DNA of 54,637 nucleotides. Source: JBQTIQ01 sp052387955 (GTDB lineage Bacteria; Actinomycetota; Acidimicrobiia; Acidimicrobiales; JACDCH01). The translations under genes and the position numbers were made by a program. How positions within the stretch are numbered: the stretch's first letter is position 1; each line of letters opens with the position of its first letter. The stretch spans positions 1 to 54,637 of the forward strand of contig JBQTIQ010000032.1 in assembly GCA_052387955.1 (NCBI GenBank), given 5' to 3'. Shown here one piece after another: positions 1 to 7,687 of this stretch. The notes beneath the pieces were generated by a model that worked only from the letters and a program-made list of their open reading frames with translations, did no database searches and had not been told where the DNA came from.

Positions 1-1
1 C

Positions 2-361
2 GAGCTCGGCCGCCGGGCGCCGGGGGCGGTGGTGCTCGTCCAGGTGAACGTGTCCGACCAGCCCCAGCGGGGCGGTGCCGCTCCCGCCGCCGTGCCCGAG
101 CTCGTGGTGCGATGTCGCGGCGTCGGCCTCGACGTCGCCGGGCTCATGGCCGTAGGCCCCCCCGGTGGGCCCGAGCTGGCCGGCCCCGGTTTTGCGCTTG
201 TGCGTCGGCTGGCCGACACGCTGGGGTTGGCCGAGCTGTCGATGGGCATGAGCGACGATCTCGAAGTGGCTGTGGCCCACGGCGCGACGATGGTCCGGGT
301 GGGCACCGCGCTCTTCGGCCCCCGGCCCCGCAAAGATCGTCCCGAGGGCCCGGCTCGGTGA
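2..361 (+). CDS. yggS: YggS/PROSC family pyridoxal-phosphate homeostasis protein, C-terminal part
   Basis: This is the 3' part of a gene cut by the window edge; 119 residues remain, about half of a normal YggS (220-240 residues). The family binds pyridoxal 5'-phosphate and buffers the cofactor and amino-acid pools in the cytoplasm; no robust enzymatic activity is known. The diagnostic C-terminal sequence SMGMSDDLEVAVAHGA followed by VRVGTALFG, which shapes the phosphate pocket, is present, and so is the VLVQVNVS strand near the cut edge. The PLP lysine lies upstream of the window. The gene sits before sepF, yggT and divIVA, the usual actinobacterial order downstream of ftsZ. The last residues are Arg/Pro-rich and ordinary for a high-GC genome. 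Confidence 0.9.
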   Translation, partial: ELGRRAPGAVVLVQVNVSDQPQRGGAAPAAVPELVVRCRGVGLDVAGLMAVGPPGGPELAGPGFALVRRLADTLGLAELSMGMSDDLEVAVAHGATMVRVGTALFGPRPRKDRPEGPAR

Positions 362-454
362 CGACTCGTGGGGCTGGTCGGCTGCCTGGAGCCTGCTCTC
401 TATGCTGGAGATCGGGCCGGCGGGGCGGGTCGCAATTGTTGCCTGACTGGGCAC

Positions 455-460
455 TAAGGT
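455..460 (+). promoter_or_regulatory. Possible -10 element of sepF
   Basis: TAAGGT fits the actinobacterial TANNNT consensus and would start transcription near 467. The GAGGGG at 475-480 then serves as ribosome binding site for the ATG at 489. No convincing -35 is visible. Confidence 0.35.
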
Positions 461-488
461 TTGGCGGGACCAATGAGGGGTTCATGGA

Positions 489-1064
489 ATGGCGAATACG
501 TGGCGCAAGGCCATGACATACCTCGGGCTGGGGCCCGATGACGAGTACGACGACTACGACGATGTCGAGCCCGTACGCGACCAGGGATATGACCGCGCCC
601 GGCTCGCCGAGCGCCGGCCGAGCCCGGCCATGGCCCCACGCCACCGTGACCCCGGTCCCGACTCCGACGTCACGGTGGTCGGTGTCCGCCGGCTCGAGGC
701 TCAGCCAGCCGAGCCCTCTTCGGGCCTCGGCGCGATGCAGCCCAAACCCCACCGTTCCTCGCCTGTCGTACGGCCCATCCCGGTGACCCCCAACGTGAAG
801 CCTCACGTCGTGGCGCCGGGGTCGTTCAACGAAGCCCAGGAGATCGCGGACAAGTACAAGGGCCAGGTCCCGGTGATCATCAACCTGCAGGCGGTCGACC
901 GCGACTTGTCGCGCCGGATCATCGACTTCGCCAGCGGGCTGTGCTACGGGCTCGGGGGCGCCATGGAGAAAGTGGCCCATCAGGTCTACCTGCTGACCCC
1001 CAGCAACGTGGAGCTGTCGGCCGAAGAGCGTCGCCGGCTCCAAGAGCGCGGCCTGTACGACTGA
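489..1064 (+). CDS. sepF: Cell division protein SepF
   Basis: SepF binds FtsZ polymers and, in Actinobacteria that lack FtsA and ZipA, is the membrane anchor of the Z-ring. The 191-residue protein starts with a short amphipathic N-terminus (MANTWRKAMTYLGLG), the expected membrane-targeting helix. An acidic Asp/Tyr-rich and then Pro/Arg-rich linker follows (about 18-100). The globular SepF domain is the C-terminal third, with the segments VIINLQAVDRDLSRRIIDF and YGLGGAMEKVAHQVYLL. The ATG at 489 is chosen because GAGGGG lies 8 nt upstream and the protein then begins with the targeting helix. Its neighbours yggS, yggT and divIVA support the call. The C-terminus RGLYD is typical of actinobacterial members. 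Confidence 0.96.
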   Translation: MANTWRKAMTYLGLGPDDEYDDYDDVEPVRDQGYDRARLAERRPSPAMAPRHRDPGPDSDVTVVGVRRLEAQPAEPSSGLGAMQPKPHRSSPVVRPIPVTPNVKPHVVAPGSFNEAQEIADKYKGQVPVIINLQAVDRDLSRRIIDFASGLCYGLGGAMEKVAHQVYLLTPSNVELSAEERRRLQERGLYD

Positions 1065-1162
1065 CGAGCGCCAGCTCCATGTCCCGTCCATCCGATCGTC
1101 CGTGTGCCGGCGCGGCTGAGCCGCGGCCGTCGAAAAGCCTGAACTGAGCCCGAGGGACCTAC

Positions 1163-1417
1163 ATGGCGATCATCTGCGGTGCCCTCACGCTCTACCTGCT
1201 CGTCATCTTCGCCCGGATCATCCTGAGCTGGGTGCCGGTCAGCAGCGACGGGGTGATGGCCTCGGTCGATGCCTTCGTACGTTCCGTCACCGAGCCGGTC
1301 ATGGGACCGCTGCGGAGCATGCTGCCGCCGGTGCGCCTGGGCGGCGCCGCCCTCGACCTGTCGCCGATGGTGCTGATCTTCGGGATCACCATCCTGCAAC
1401 GAGTCATCTGTTCGTGA
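1163..1417 (+). CDS. YggT family membrane protein
   Basis: An 84-residue integral membrane protein of the YggT family. It has two hydrophobic segments, about 2-22 (ICGALTLYLLVIFARIIL) and about 63-82 (LDLSPMVLIFGITILQRVI), separated by a polar loop containing the family-typical FVRSVTEPVMGPLRSMLPP. The function is not firmly known. The gene is almost always beside sepF, and family members have been linked to division, osmotic tolerance and cofactor insertion in different bacteria. GAGGGA lies 5 nt before the ATG at 1163. A GC-rich inverted repeat, CGCGGCTGAGCCGCG, lies in the 98-bp gap after sepF and could attenuate read-through. Confidence 0.9.
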   Translation: MAIICGALTLYLLVIFARIILSWVPVSSDGVMASVDAFVRSVTEPVMGPLRSMLPPVRLGGAALDLSPMVLIFGITILQRVICS

Positions 1418-1476
1418 CCCGGGCCGCTGAACAGATGTAGCGATGGGCGGTCCGACGACCGCGGTAGGTCCCGGAC

Positions 1477-1482
1477 TACGAT
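1477..1482 (+). promoter_or_regulatory. -10 element for leaderless divIVA
   Basis: TACGAT lies 8 nt before the ATG at 1491, the spacing expected when transcription starts at or beside the start codon. This favours 1491 over the in-frame upstream ATG at 1443, which would place the hexamer inside the gene. Confidence 0.55.
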
Positions 1483-1490
1483 TGCCGGGC

Positions 1491-2498
1491 ATGGACGTCA
1501 CGCCTCAGGTGATCAACGAGGTCGAGTTCCACCAGAAGATGCGAGGGTACGACCCCGACGAGGTCGACGACTTCCTCGAGCGGGTGGCGGTGGCGGTCGG
1601 CGGGCTGCAGGAGCGTGCCCGGGAAGCGGCCGACCGTGCCGTGGTCGCCGAACGGCGGGCTGCTGACCTCGAGAACCGCCTGCGCGATGTCTCGTCTCGC
1701 TCGGACCCCAGCCCCGTCCCGGCGGCCGTCACGGTGATGAGCGACGAGGAAGCCGACACCATCAAGCGCACGCTGGTGCTGGCGCAGCGCACTGCTGACG
1801 CCGCCGTGAAGGAAGCGGAGGCGACCGCCGCCCGGGCGGTGGAATCGGCCCGGGAACAGGCCCGGCAGATTCTCGCCGACGCCCGGGACGAAGGGCGACG
1901 GCTGGCGGAGGCCGCTGACGCCGAGGCCCGTCGAGGAGCGGACGAGACCCGTCAGCGGCTCGTGAGCGAGATCATCGCTCTCGAAGAGCACCGTGACACC
2001 CTTCGAGCCGACCAGGGCATCCTCGAGCGTCATCTCGAGGAACAGAGGCTGCGGCTCCGCAGCTCCATTGGCGAACTGCAGCGGCTACTCGACGACCCCG
2101 CCCGGCTACGGCTGGCCGGGTCACCGGAGTTGACTTCCTCCGAGCGCCCGACGGCCCTCCCGGTGGAGGCGGCCAGCGACACCGGTCGCGACGTGTTCGA
2201 GGCCGGCCCGGCGATGGCGGCCGGGGCCGACGCCGATCAGGGCCGCTCGAGCGCCGACGCCGATCTGGCCGACCGCGGCGAGGACCGGTTCGACGGCGAC
2301 CGGTTCGACGGTGAAGGCTGGGGACCGGGTACCGATGACGCCACCCAGTCGTTTTCTGTCGGCGCCGCCGACGAAGACGTCTACATGGCCGAGCTACGCA
2401 AGGCGATGATGGAGGACACGAGCCCGCCCGAGGGCCTCGACGGCCTCTTCGAAGACGACGTCGACCGGGGCCGGGCCCGGGGCGGTCGTCGCCGCTGA
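1491..2498 (+). CDS. divIVA: DivIVA domain protein (Wag31-like polar growth scaffold)
   Basis: DivIVA/Wag31 proteins recognise negatively curved membrane at poles and septa and organise cell wall growth in Actinobacteria. The 335-residue protein starts with the canonical lipid-binding domain: MDVTPQVINEVEFHQKMRGY, then DPDEVDDFLERVAVAV. A coiled coil runs from about residue 30 to 65, and a longer Ala/Arg/Glu coiled coil covers about 85-200 (QRTADAAVKEAEATAARAVE and onward). The C-terminal third is acidic and low-complexity and ends in a basic RGRARGGRRR tail. The start at 1491 is chosen because the conserved domain begins there and a TACGAT -10 lies just upstream. No Shine-Dalgarno sequence is visible, consistent with a leaderless mRNA. 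Confidence 0.93.
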   Translation: MDVTPQVINEVEFHQKMRGYDPDEVDDFLERVAVAVGGLQERAREAADRAVVAERRAADLENRLRDVSSRSDPSPVPAAVTVMSDEEADTIKRTLVLAQRTADAAVKEAEATAARAVESAREQARQILADARDEGRRLAEAADAEARRGADETRQRLVSEIIALEEHRDTLRADQGILERHLEEQRLRLRSSIGELQRLLDDPARLRLAGSPELTSSERPTALPVEAASDTGRDVFEAGPAMAAGADADQGRSSADADLADRGEDRFDGDRFDGEGWGPGTDDATQSFSVGAADEDVYMAELRKAMMEDTSPPEGLDGLFEDDVDRGRARGGRRR

Positions 2499-2653
2499 CT
2501 TTCCCGACGAGCTGACCCAGCACGGCGGAAACGGCTCATTTCGGTCAAGGGAAAGATTGCATGCAGATTCGGCGCCGATCAGTAGGTATGCGATGACCGC
2601 CGTGGCTGTCGGGCCGGTGGCCTCGCCCGGCTGCTCGCCGGCCGCGAACTATT

Positions 2654-2666
2654 GCCTAGGATGCCG
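2654..2666 (+). promoter_or_regulatory. Promoter element shared by the two repeat-protein genes, copy 1
   Basis: The 13-mer GCCTAGGATGCCG contains a -10-like TAGGAT at 2657-2662. It recurs unchanged at 6297-6309 upstream of the paralogue, although the surrounding intergenic sequence differs. It lies about 30 nt before the TTG start. Confidence 0.5.
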
Positions 2667-2693
2667 CTGGTCTCGATATGAGGGGGTTCGCAG

Positions 2694-5600
2694 TTGCTGG
2701 TGTCGGTGAGCTTCGGGTTGGTGCTCGTCGCGGCTGCACTCCTGGTCGCAGGGTTTGCTGCAGGCGGGCTCACGCTCATCTATGTGTCGATCGTCCTGTG
2801 CGTGGTCGCCGGGGTCATCCTCCTCTTCGGCGTGAAGTCAGGGACGGTCCAAGCCCAGTCCAGTGCCGGCGGAGGTGCGAGCGCGCCGGCGCCGGCGCCC
2901 CTCGCCCGTGAACCCGAGCTCGTCGCTGTCGGCGGCGGGTCGTCCTCGTCGTCGCCAGCGCCGAGCCCACCGGCCGAGCCGGCGGCTCCGCCGCCGCCCT
3001 CGGAGCCTGAGCCTGAGCCTGAGGCCGAGCCTGAGGCCGAGGCTTCCGGCCAGGCGGAATGGTTGGCGACCGATCAGGAGTGGGAGGGCACCGACTCCGA
3101 GGCCTCCGCCGAGGGAGCGGCCTTCCCCATCGCCGACTACGACGAGCTGTCGTCGGAGGAGATCCTCCCGCTGGTGCCCCAGCTGTACCCCGACGAGCTC
3201 GACATGGTCCTGGCCCGGGAGACCGCCGGTAAGGGCCGGGACGACCTGGTCGAGGCGCTCGAGGCGAGACGCCTCCAGGTTGCCCAGGAGGGCGAGCCGT
3301 CGGCCGGGGCCGCGACGCAGGGCCCGGTCCCGCAGGCCGAGCCGGCGGCGGTCGCCGGCGCATCGGTCCCGACCGGCGATGGCGCGGAGGACGATGGCCC
3401 CGTCTTCCCCATCTCCGACTACGACGAGCTCGTCCCGGGCGAGATCCTCCCGCTCGTGCCCCAGCTCTACCCCGACGAGCTCGACACCGTCGAGGCGCGT
3501 GAACGAGCCGGTCAGGGCCGTGCGGACGTGCTCGAAGCCTTGGCCGCGGCACGCCTCCAGTTCGACGAGAACGGTGGCTCGGTCGATGCACCGATCGAGG
3601 GCTACGACGCAATGTCGGTCCACGAGGTCGTCCTGGCCCTCCCCGAACTCGATGACGCCCAACTGGCGGACGTCCGCCAGTACGAAGCCGCGAACCGGGC
3701 CCGGAGCGGGGTTCTGTTCGCCATCGCCCGGCGGTTGTCGGGCATGGGACTCGAGGCCGAGGAGACGGACGCAGCAGCCCCCGGGCCCGACGAGGAGCCC
3801 TCGACCGGCCCGGCGCCTGCGCAGGGCGGGTTCCGTCCCGCCGACCGGCTGCCGCCGGCGATGACACCCGAGACGCGGACCGAGGCCACCCAGGCCGACC
3901 AGCCTGGCCCACCCGACGCGGCCGCGGCGCAGGCGCCGGCGCCTGCGGAGGGCGGGTTCCGTCCCGCCGACCGGCTGCCGCCGGCGATGACACCCGAGAT
4001 GCGAGCAGCGGACACCGAGGAGGGGGCCGTGCCCGATTCGTCTGGACACGTCGACCAACCTGCCCCGGCTGCCGCCGGCGACGAGGTACCCCCCGAGGGA
4101 TACGAAGGCCGCGCCGCCGACGAGGTCATCGGCTCCCTGGAGGGCCTCGACCCGGCGTCGTTGTGGCGAGCCCGGGCCCAGGAGGCCAGCCATGACCAGC
4201 GCCCCGAGGTGTTGGCGGCGATCGACGCCCTACTCGGGCCGCACTACTCGCGGCCAGCGGCCCCCGCCTCGGTCGGATCGGCACCGGCGCCGGAGGCCGC
4301 CGCCGCGGCCCCGGACGAGGCGTCCCTGCCCGTCGCCGACTACGACTCGCTCAAGGTGCACGACGTGGTGGGCCTCCTCGATGACCTCGACAGGGACCAG
4401 TTGGCGCAGGTGAGGGCTTATGAGAGCGCCAATCGGGCCCGCAGCGGCGTGCTGTTCGCCATCGAGCGGCGCCTGGCCCGAACCGCCGCTGGCCCGTCGG
4501 TCGAGATTCCCGCCGCCGAGCCGCCGGTCGCCTCGGCCTCGGCCGAAGCCCCTTCCACTGCGGCTGACGACGGCCCGCCGCCGCCGGCGCCGGCTGGGGC
4601 CGGTTTCCGGCCGGCGGACCGGTTGCCGCCGGCGATGACGCCCGAGGAGCGTGCTGGTGGGGCCGGGGGTGTGCCGGCCGGAGTGTCGGCGGAGCCGGAG
4701 GAGGCGCCGGCTGAAGCGGCGCCGGCTGAAGCGGCGCCGGTCGGGGCGGGTTTCCGGCCGGCGGACCGGTTGCCGCCGGCGATGACGCCCGAGGAGCGTG
4801 CCGGTGGGGCCGAGGGAGGCTCCAGCGCTGCTGGCGCGGCGCCGTCCGCTTCGCCGGTCGCTCCGGCCGCCGAGGCACGGGATGCGGATGCGGATGCGGA
4901 GTTCAGTTTCCGACCGGCAGAGCGGATGCCGCCGGCGATGACGCCCGAGATGCGCGACGGTGGAGCCACCGTCGCCGCCCCCGCTCCAGGGGGTGCCGGC
5001 GATGCGGACGGCAACCGCGAGGTACGCCCGGTGGCCGAGATCCTCGATGCCCTGGCCGGGTTGACGACAGCGCAGCTGTGGCAGGTGCGAGCGTTGGAGG
5101 CCGGCCGCAAGGCCCGTGCCGAGGTGCTCGGCGCCATCGATAACCTGCTCGGACCTCGCTACTCGACGGCCCCCGGCCAAAGCGCTGAGGTCGTCGCCGC
5201 GCCCACCGAGCCGCCGCCACCGATGTGGGCCGGGTTCAAGCCGGCACCGATCTTGCCGCCTTCGATGACGCCTGAGATGCGGGCCGGAAGCGCCTCATTG
5301 GGCGAAACCGGTCCAAACGTGGCAATGTCGCGCCCTGAGTCTTCGGGGGGTGCGCCGCAGCCAGCGTCGCCCGCATCCCCGCCTGCCGCCGGTTGGGGGT
5401 CTCCGTCGGAGCCCGCCCCGGAGGGGGCCGGGGTATCCGAGCCGGAGGTCGAGGAAGCGGCAGTGCCGCAGTCGGTTCCCTTCCAGGGGGCCAGGATTGC
5501 GGCCCGGCCGGCAGACCTTCTTCCACCGGCGAGGACCCCGGAAGCAAGATCGGGAAGCCCGGCTCCGGCGCCGTCTGCCGCGGCCGATTCAGGGGCGCAA

Positions 5601-5966
5601 TCTGAAGGGGGATCGGTGTCCGGTACTGCGGTACAAAACATTGCTCAGATCGGGGCTCGTCCGGCCGGCCTGCTGCCGCCGGCGATGACCCCGGAGACGG
5701 CCGCTGGCGAAGCGCCGGTGGGCTCGGTGCCGGCTGGCACCGACGGGGCGGCCGCGGCATCGCCGCAGGCGCCCAGGCCTTCCGGCATCCCGCCTCGTCC
5801 GGCCGGCCTGTTGCCGCCGGCCATGACGCCTGAGGACCGGGCCGGTCCCGCGCCGGCCGCCACTGCCGCCGCCGCGCCGGCCCCGACGGGAGCTCCCGCC
5901 GCCGCCACCATCGCGCCCCGTCCCGCCACTTTGCTCCCGCCGGCGAAGACCCCCGAAGATCGCTAG
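2694..5966 (+). CDS. Large membrane-anchored Ala/Pro/Glu-rich repeat protein, function unknown
   Basis: I do not recognise a named function. The 1090-residue protein opens with two transmembrane helices (about 5-24 and 27-46), then a long acidic, Pro/Ala-rich region. Embedded are six helical modules of about 50 residues. Two read FPIxDYDEL...LVPQLYPDELD (144-196, 238-290). Two read DYDxLxVHDVV...YExANRARSGVLFAI (300-349, 545-597). Two read ...LWxxRAxEAxxxxRxEVLxAIDxLLGPxY (468-517, 775-825). Ten copies of a linear motif, RPAxxLPPAMTPExR, lie at about 380, 422, 638, 687, 739, 848, 938, 989, 1035 and 1076; the last ends the protein. The TTG start follows AGGGGG with a 7-nt spacer. The second modules resemble a short actinobacterial domain of unknown function. 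Position beside divIVA suggests, but does not show, an envelope or polar role. Confidence 0.85.
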   Translation: MLVSVSFGLVLVAAALLVAGFAAGGLTLIYVSIVLCVVAGVILLFGVKSGTVQAQSSAGGGASAPAPAPLAREPELVAVGGGSSSSSPAPSPPAEPAAPPPPSEPEPEPEAEPEAEASGQAEWLATDQEWEGTDSEASAEGAAFPIADYDELSSEEILPLVPQLYPDELDMVLARETAGKGRDDLVEALEARRLQVAQEGEPSAGAATQGPVPQAEPAAVAGASVPTGDGAEDDGPVFPISDYDELVPGEILPLVPQLYPDELDTVEARERAGQGRADVLEALAAARLQFDENGGSVDAPIEGYDAMSVHEVVLALPELDDAQLADVRQYEAANRARSGVLFAIARRLSGMGLEAEETDAAAPGPDEEPSTGPAPAQGGFRPADRLPPAMTPETRTEATQADQPGPPDAAAAQAPAPAEGGFRPADRLPPAMTPEMRAADTEEGAVPDSSGHVDQPAPAAAGDEVPPEGYEGRAADEVIGSLEGLDPASLWRARAQEASHDQRPEVLAAIDALLGPHYSRPAAPASVGSAPAPEAAAAAPDEASLPVADYDSLKVHDVVGLLDDLDRDQLAQVRAYESANRARSGVLFAIERRLARTAAGPSVEIPAAEPPVASASAEAPSTAADDGPPPPAPAGAGFRPADRLPPAMTPEERAGGAGGVPAGVSAEPEEAPAEAAPAEAAPVGAGFRPADRLPPAMTPEERAGGAEGGSSAAGAAPSASPVAPAAEARDADADAEFSFRPAERMPPAMTPEMRDGGATVAAPAPGGAGDADGNREVRPVAEILDALAGLTTAQLWQVRALEAGRKARAEVLGAIDNLLGPRYSTAPGQSAEVVAAPTEPPPPMWAGFKPAPILPPSMTPEMRAGSASLGETGPNVAMSRPESSGGAPQPASPASPPAAGWGSPSEPAPEGAGVSEPEVEEAAVPQSVPFQGARIAARPADLLPPARTPEARSGSPAPAPSAAADSGAQSEGGSVSGTAVQNIAQIGARPAGLLPPAMTPETAAGEAPVGSVPAGTDGAAAASPQAPRPSGIPPRPAGLLPPAMTPEDRAGPAPAATAAAAPAPTGAPAAATIAPRPATLLPPAKTPEDR

Positions 5967-6296
5967 ATCATGACCCTGGGGTAGCCCTTCCTCCTCGTCG
6001 CAGGGGCGGTTGCGTCGGCGGGTGGAACGGCTCGGCCCGGGCTGGGCGCCTTGCCTTTCGTGAGGACGGTCCCGTCCCTGCGACGGCGTCTGGCGCGGGC
6101 CCGTCCGTCCCCGGCGTCGGAGATCTCGAACCGCCTTCGTGCCCCCGGTGACGCCGGGGGCCGAGCCGCGCTCGGCCTCGTGGCGGTGGGGCGCCGGGGC
6201 CGCCCGGGGATGCCGTTGGTGGACGGCGAGCACGCCGGACGGCCCGCGCCGGCGCCCCAACGGCGGCCTGCGTGGCCCGGGGACGCCAGCGCCGCA
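5967..6296 (+). other. Intergenic stretch with no supported gene
   Basis: No convincing gene is visible in this GC-rich gap. It contains a degenerate piece of the dispersed repeat (GGCCTGCGTGGCCCGGGGA near 6266-6286) and then the promoter element of the next gene. The weak reading frames here have no recognisable features. Confidence 0.5.
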
Positions 6297-6309
6297 GCCT
6301 AGGATGCCG
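6297..6309 (+). promoter_or_regulatory. Promoter element shared by the two repeat-protein genes, copy 2
   Basis: The same GCCTAGGATGCCG as at 2654-2666, with TAGGAT at 6300-6305, about 33 nt before the TTG start of the second repeat-protein gene. Retention of the element suggests co-regulation of the pair. Confidence 0.5.
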
Positions 6310-6338
6310 AAGGATCGTCGACCGAGGAGAGTTGGGAT

Positions 6339-7628
6339 TTGCTCGTCCTGTTGAGCTTCGGATTGGTGTTGGTCGCCACCGTTCTGCTCGTGCTCGGACT
6401 GCTCGCCGACACCCTGCCGCTGATCTATCTGTCGATCTTGTTGAGCGGGGTGGCCGCGGTGGTCCTGGTGCTCGCGGTCCGAGCCGGTCGCCCAGTTGGA
6501 CCGACGGCGCCGATCGAGCCCGAACGTGAACCTGAGCCTGAGTACGCCGCTGCCGGCTCGATCTCGAAGTCGACCGCCACCATGGCCGCGGTCGAGGCGC
6601 CGCCGCGTCCGGCGGTCGCCGTCGGCGCCGAAGCGCGGGGCCACGGCGAGCCCGGTCCCGGGGTGGCGCCGGCCGATGCGGTCGACCAGGGCGATGCCGG
6701 CGGCGAATGGCTGGCCGCCGACCAAGAATGGGGCGAACCCGACGCCGATTGGGAGGACGACGACCTCGCCTTCCCGATCGCCGACTACGACGACCTGGAC
6801 GCAGGAGAAATCTTGCCCCTCGTCCCCCAGCTGTACCCCGACGAGATCGACGTCGTCGAGGCTCGCGAGCTCGCCGGCCGCGCCCGGGCCGAGGTGTTGG
6901 GGGCGTTGGCCGACGCCCGTGCCCGCCTTGGGCCGGCGGCGGCACCAGTCCTGAGCGCGGTGCCCCCGCCGGCGGAGGAAGAAGTGGCGCCGATCGACGT
7001 AGCCCCGGCCGTGCCGTCGCCGGCGGCGCCGGGCCCTGAACCCGATGCCGGGCCCGAGCCCGTGGTTGCGGTGCCCTCCGAGCCGACGCCGGCGGCGCCC
7101 GAGCCGGCGGCACCCGAACCGGTGGCGGCCGGGCCGGCACCGGCCGGGCCGGCACCGGCCCCCGAGGAGTTCGAGCCCGTTGGCGAGACCCCGGCCGGCC
7201 ACACCAGCGGCCTGGCCGTCGTCGACTACGACGACATGCCGGTGAGCGACATCGTCGCCGCCCTCGACGGGCTCGACGCCGAACAGCTGGCCCAGGTCCG
7301 CGACTACGAAGCGGCCAACCGTGCCCGGCGCACGATCATCTTCAACGTCACCCGCCGGTTGTCCGCCGTGGGTCTCCCGGCGCCGGCGACGGCCCCGTCC
7401 GCCGCGGTAGTCGCCGCGCCGGCCCCGGTCGCCGCCCAGCCGGCGGCGTCCGCCGCCTTCCCGATCGACGGCTACGACGCGCTGCCGGTGAGCGATATCG
7501 TCGCCGCCCTCGACGGGCTCGACGCCGAACAGCTGGCCCAGGTCCGCGACTACGAAGCGGCCAACCGTGCCCGGCGCACGATCATCTTCAACGTCACCCG
7601 GCGCCTGAGCGCACACGAGAGCGGCTGA
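6339..7628 (+). CDS. Membrane-anchored repeat protein, paralogue of the preceding gene
   Basis: A 429-residue relative of the upstream 1090-residue protein with the same design: a hydrophobic hairpin at 1-48 (LLSFGLVLVATVLLVLGLL and a second helix), an acidic, Ala/Pro/Glu-rich spacer and helical modules. One module is the FPIADYDDL...LVPQLYPDEID type (about 145-197). Two are the VVDYDDM or GYDAL...QVRDYEAANRARRT type, near 293 and 374, and are almost identical even at the DNA level. The RPAxxLPPAMTPE motif of the larger paralogue is absent. The TTG start is supported by GGAG about 9 nt upstream and by alignment with the paralogue start (LVxxSFGLVLVA). The protein ends right after the last module. 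Function unknown. Confidence 0.85.
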   Translation: MLVLLSFGLVLVATVLLVLGLLADTLPLIYLSILLSGVAAVVLVLAVRAGRPVGPTAPIEPEREPEPEYAAAGSISKSTATMAAVEAPPRPAVAVGAEARGHGEPGPGVAPADAVDQGDAGGEWLAADQEWGEPDADWEDDDLAFPIADYDDLDAGEILPLVPQLYPDEIDVVEARELAGRARAEVLGALADARARLGPAAAPVLSAVPPPAEEEVAPIDVAPAVPSPAAPGPEPDAGPEPVVAVPSEPTPAAPEPAAPEPVAAGPAPAGPAPAPEEFEPVGETPAGHTSGLAVVDYDDMPVSDIVAALDGLDAEQLAQVRDYEAANRARRTIIFNVTRRLSAVGLPAPATAPSAAVVAAPAPVAAQPAASAAFPIDGYDALPVSDIVAALDGLDAEQLAQVRDYEAANRARRTIIFNVTRRLSAHESG

Positions 7629-7638
7629 GCCCGGCGTC

Positions 7639-7662
7639 GCCACGCTCCCGGCCAGGCGTGGC
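7639..7662. terminator. Hairpin between convergent genes
   Basis: GCCACGC and GCGTGGC form a 7-bp stem around a 10-nt loop in the 59-bp gap between the repeat protein and ileS, which converge here. There is no U-tract, so intrinsic termination is uncertain. Confidence 0.35.
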
Positions 7663-7687
7663 CGGTCCCGAACGCCCTACGCCGTGC

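Noticed and set aside
2815..4193. Long open frames on the minus strand opposite the first repeat-protein gene
   Set aside because: Arg/Pro/Gly-rich translations typical of antisense shadows in high-GC coding DNA, with no motif or start signal. The plus-strand protein has membrane helices, conserved modules and a good ribosome binding site.
5589..7643. 684-codon open frame on the minus strand opposite the second repeat-protein gene
   Set aside because: Its translation mirrors the repeats of the sense genes (GVEPVEGGDDIAHR-like) and crosses the intergenic gap. No family features.
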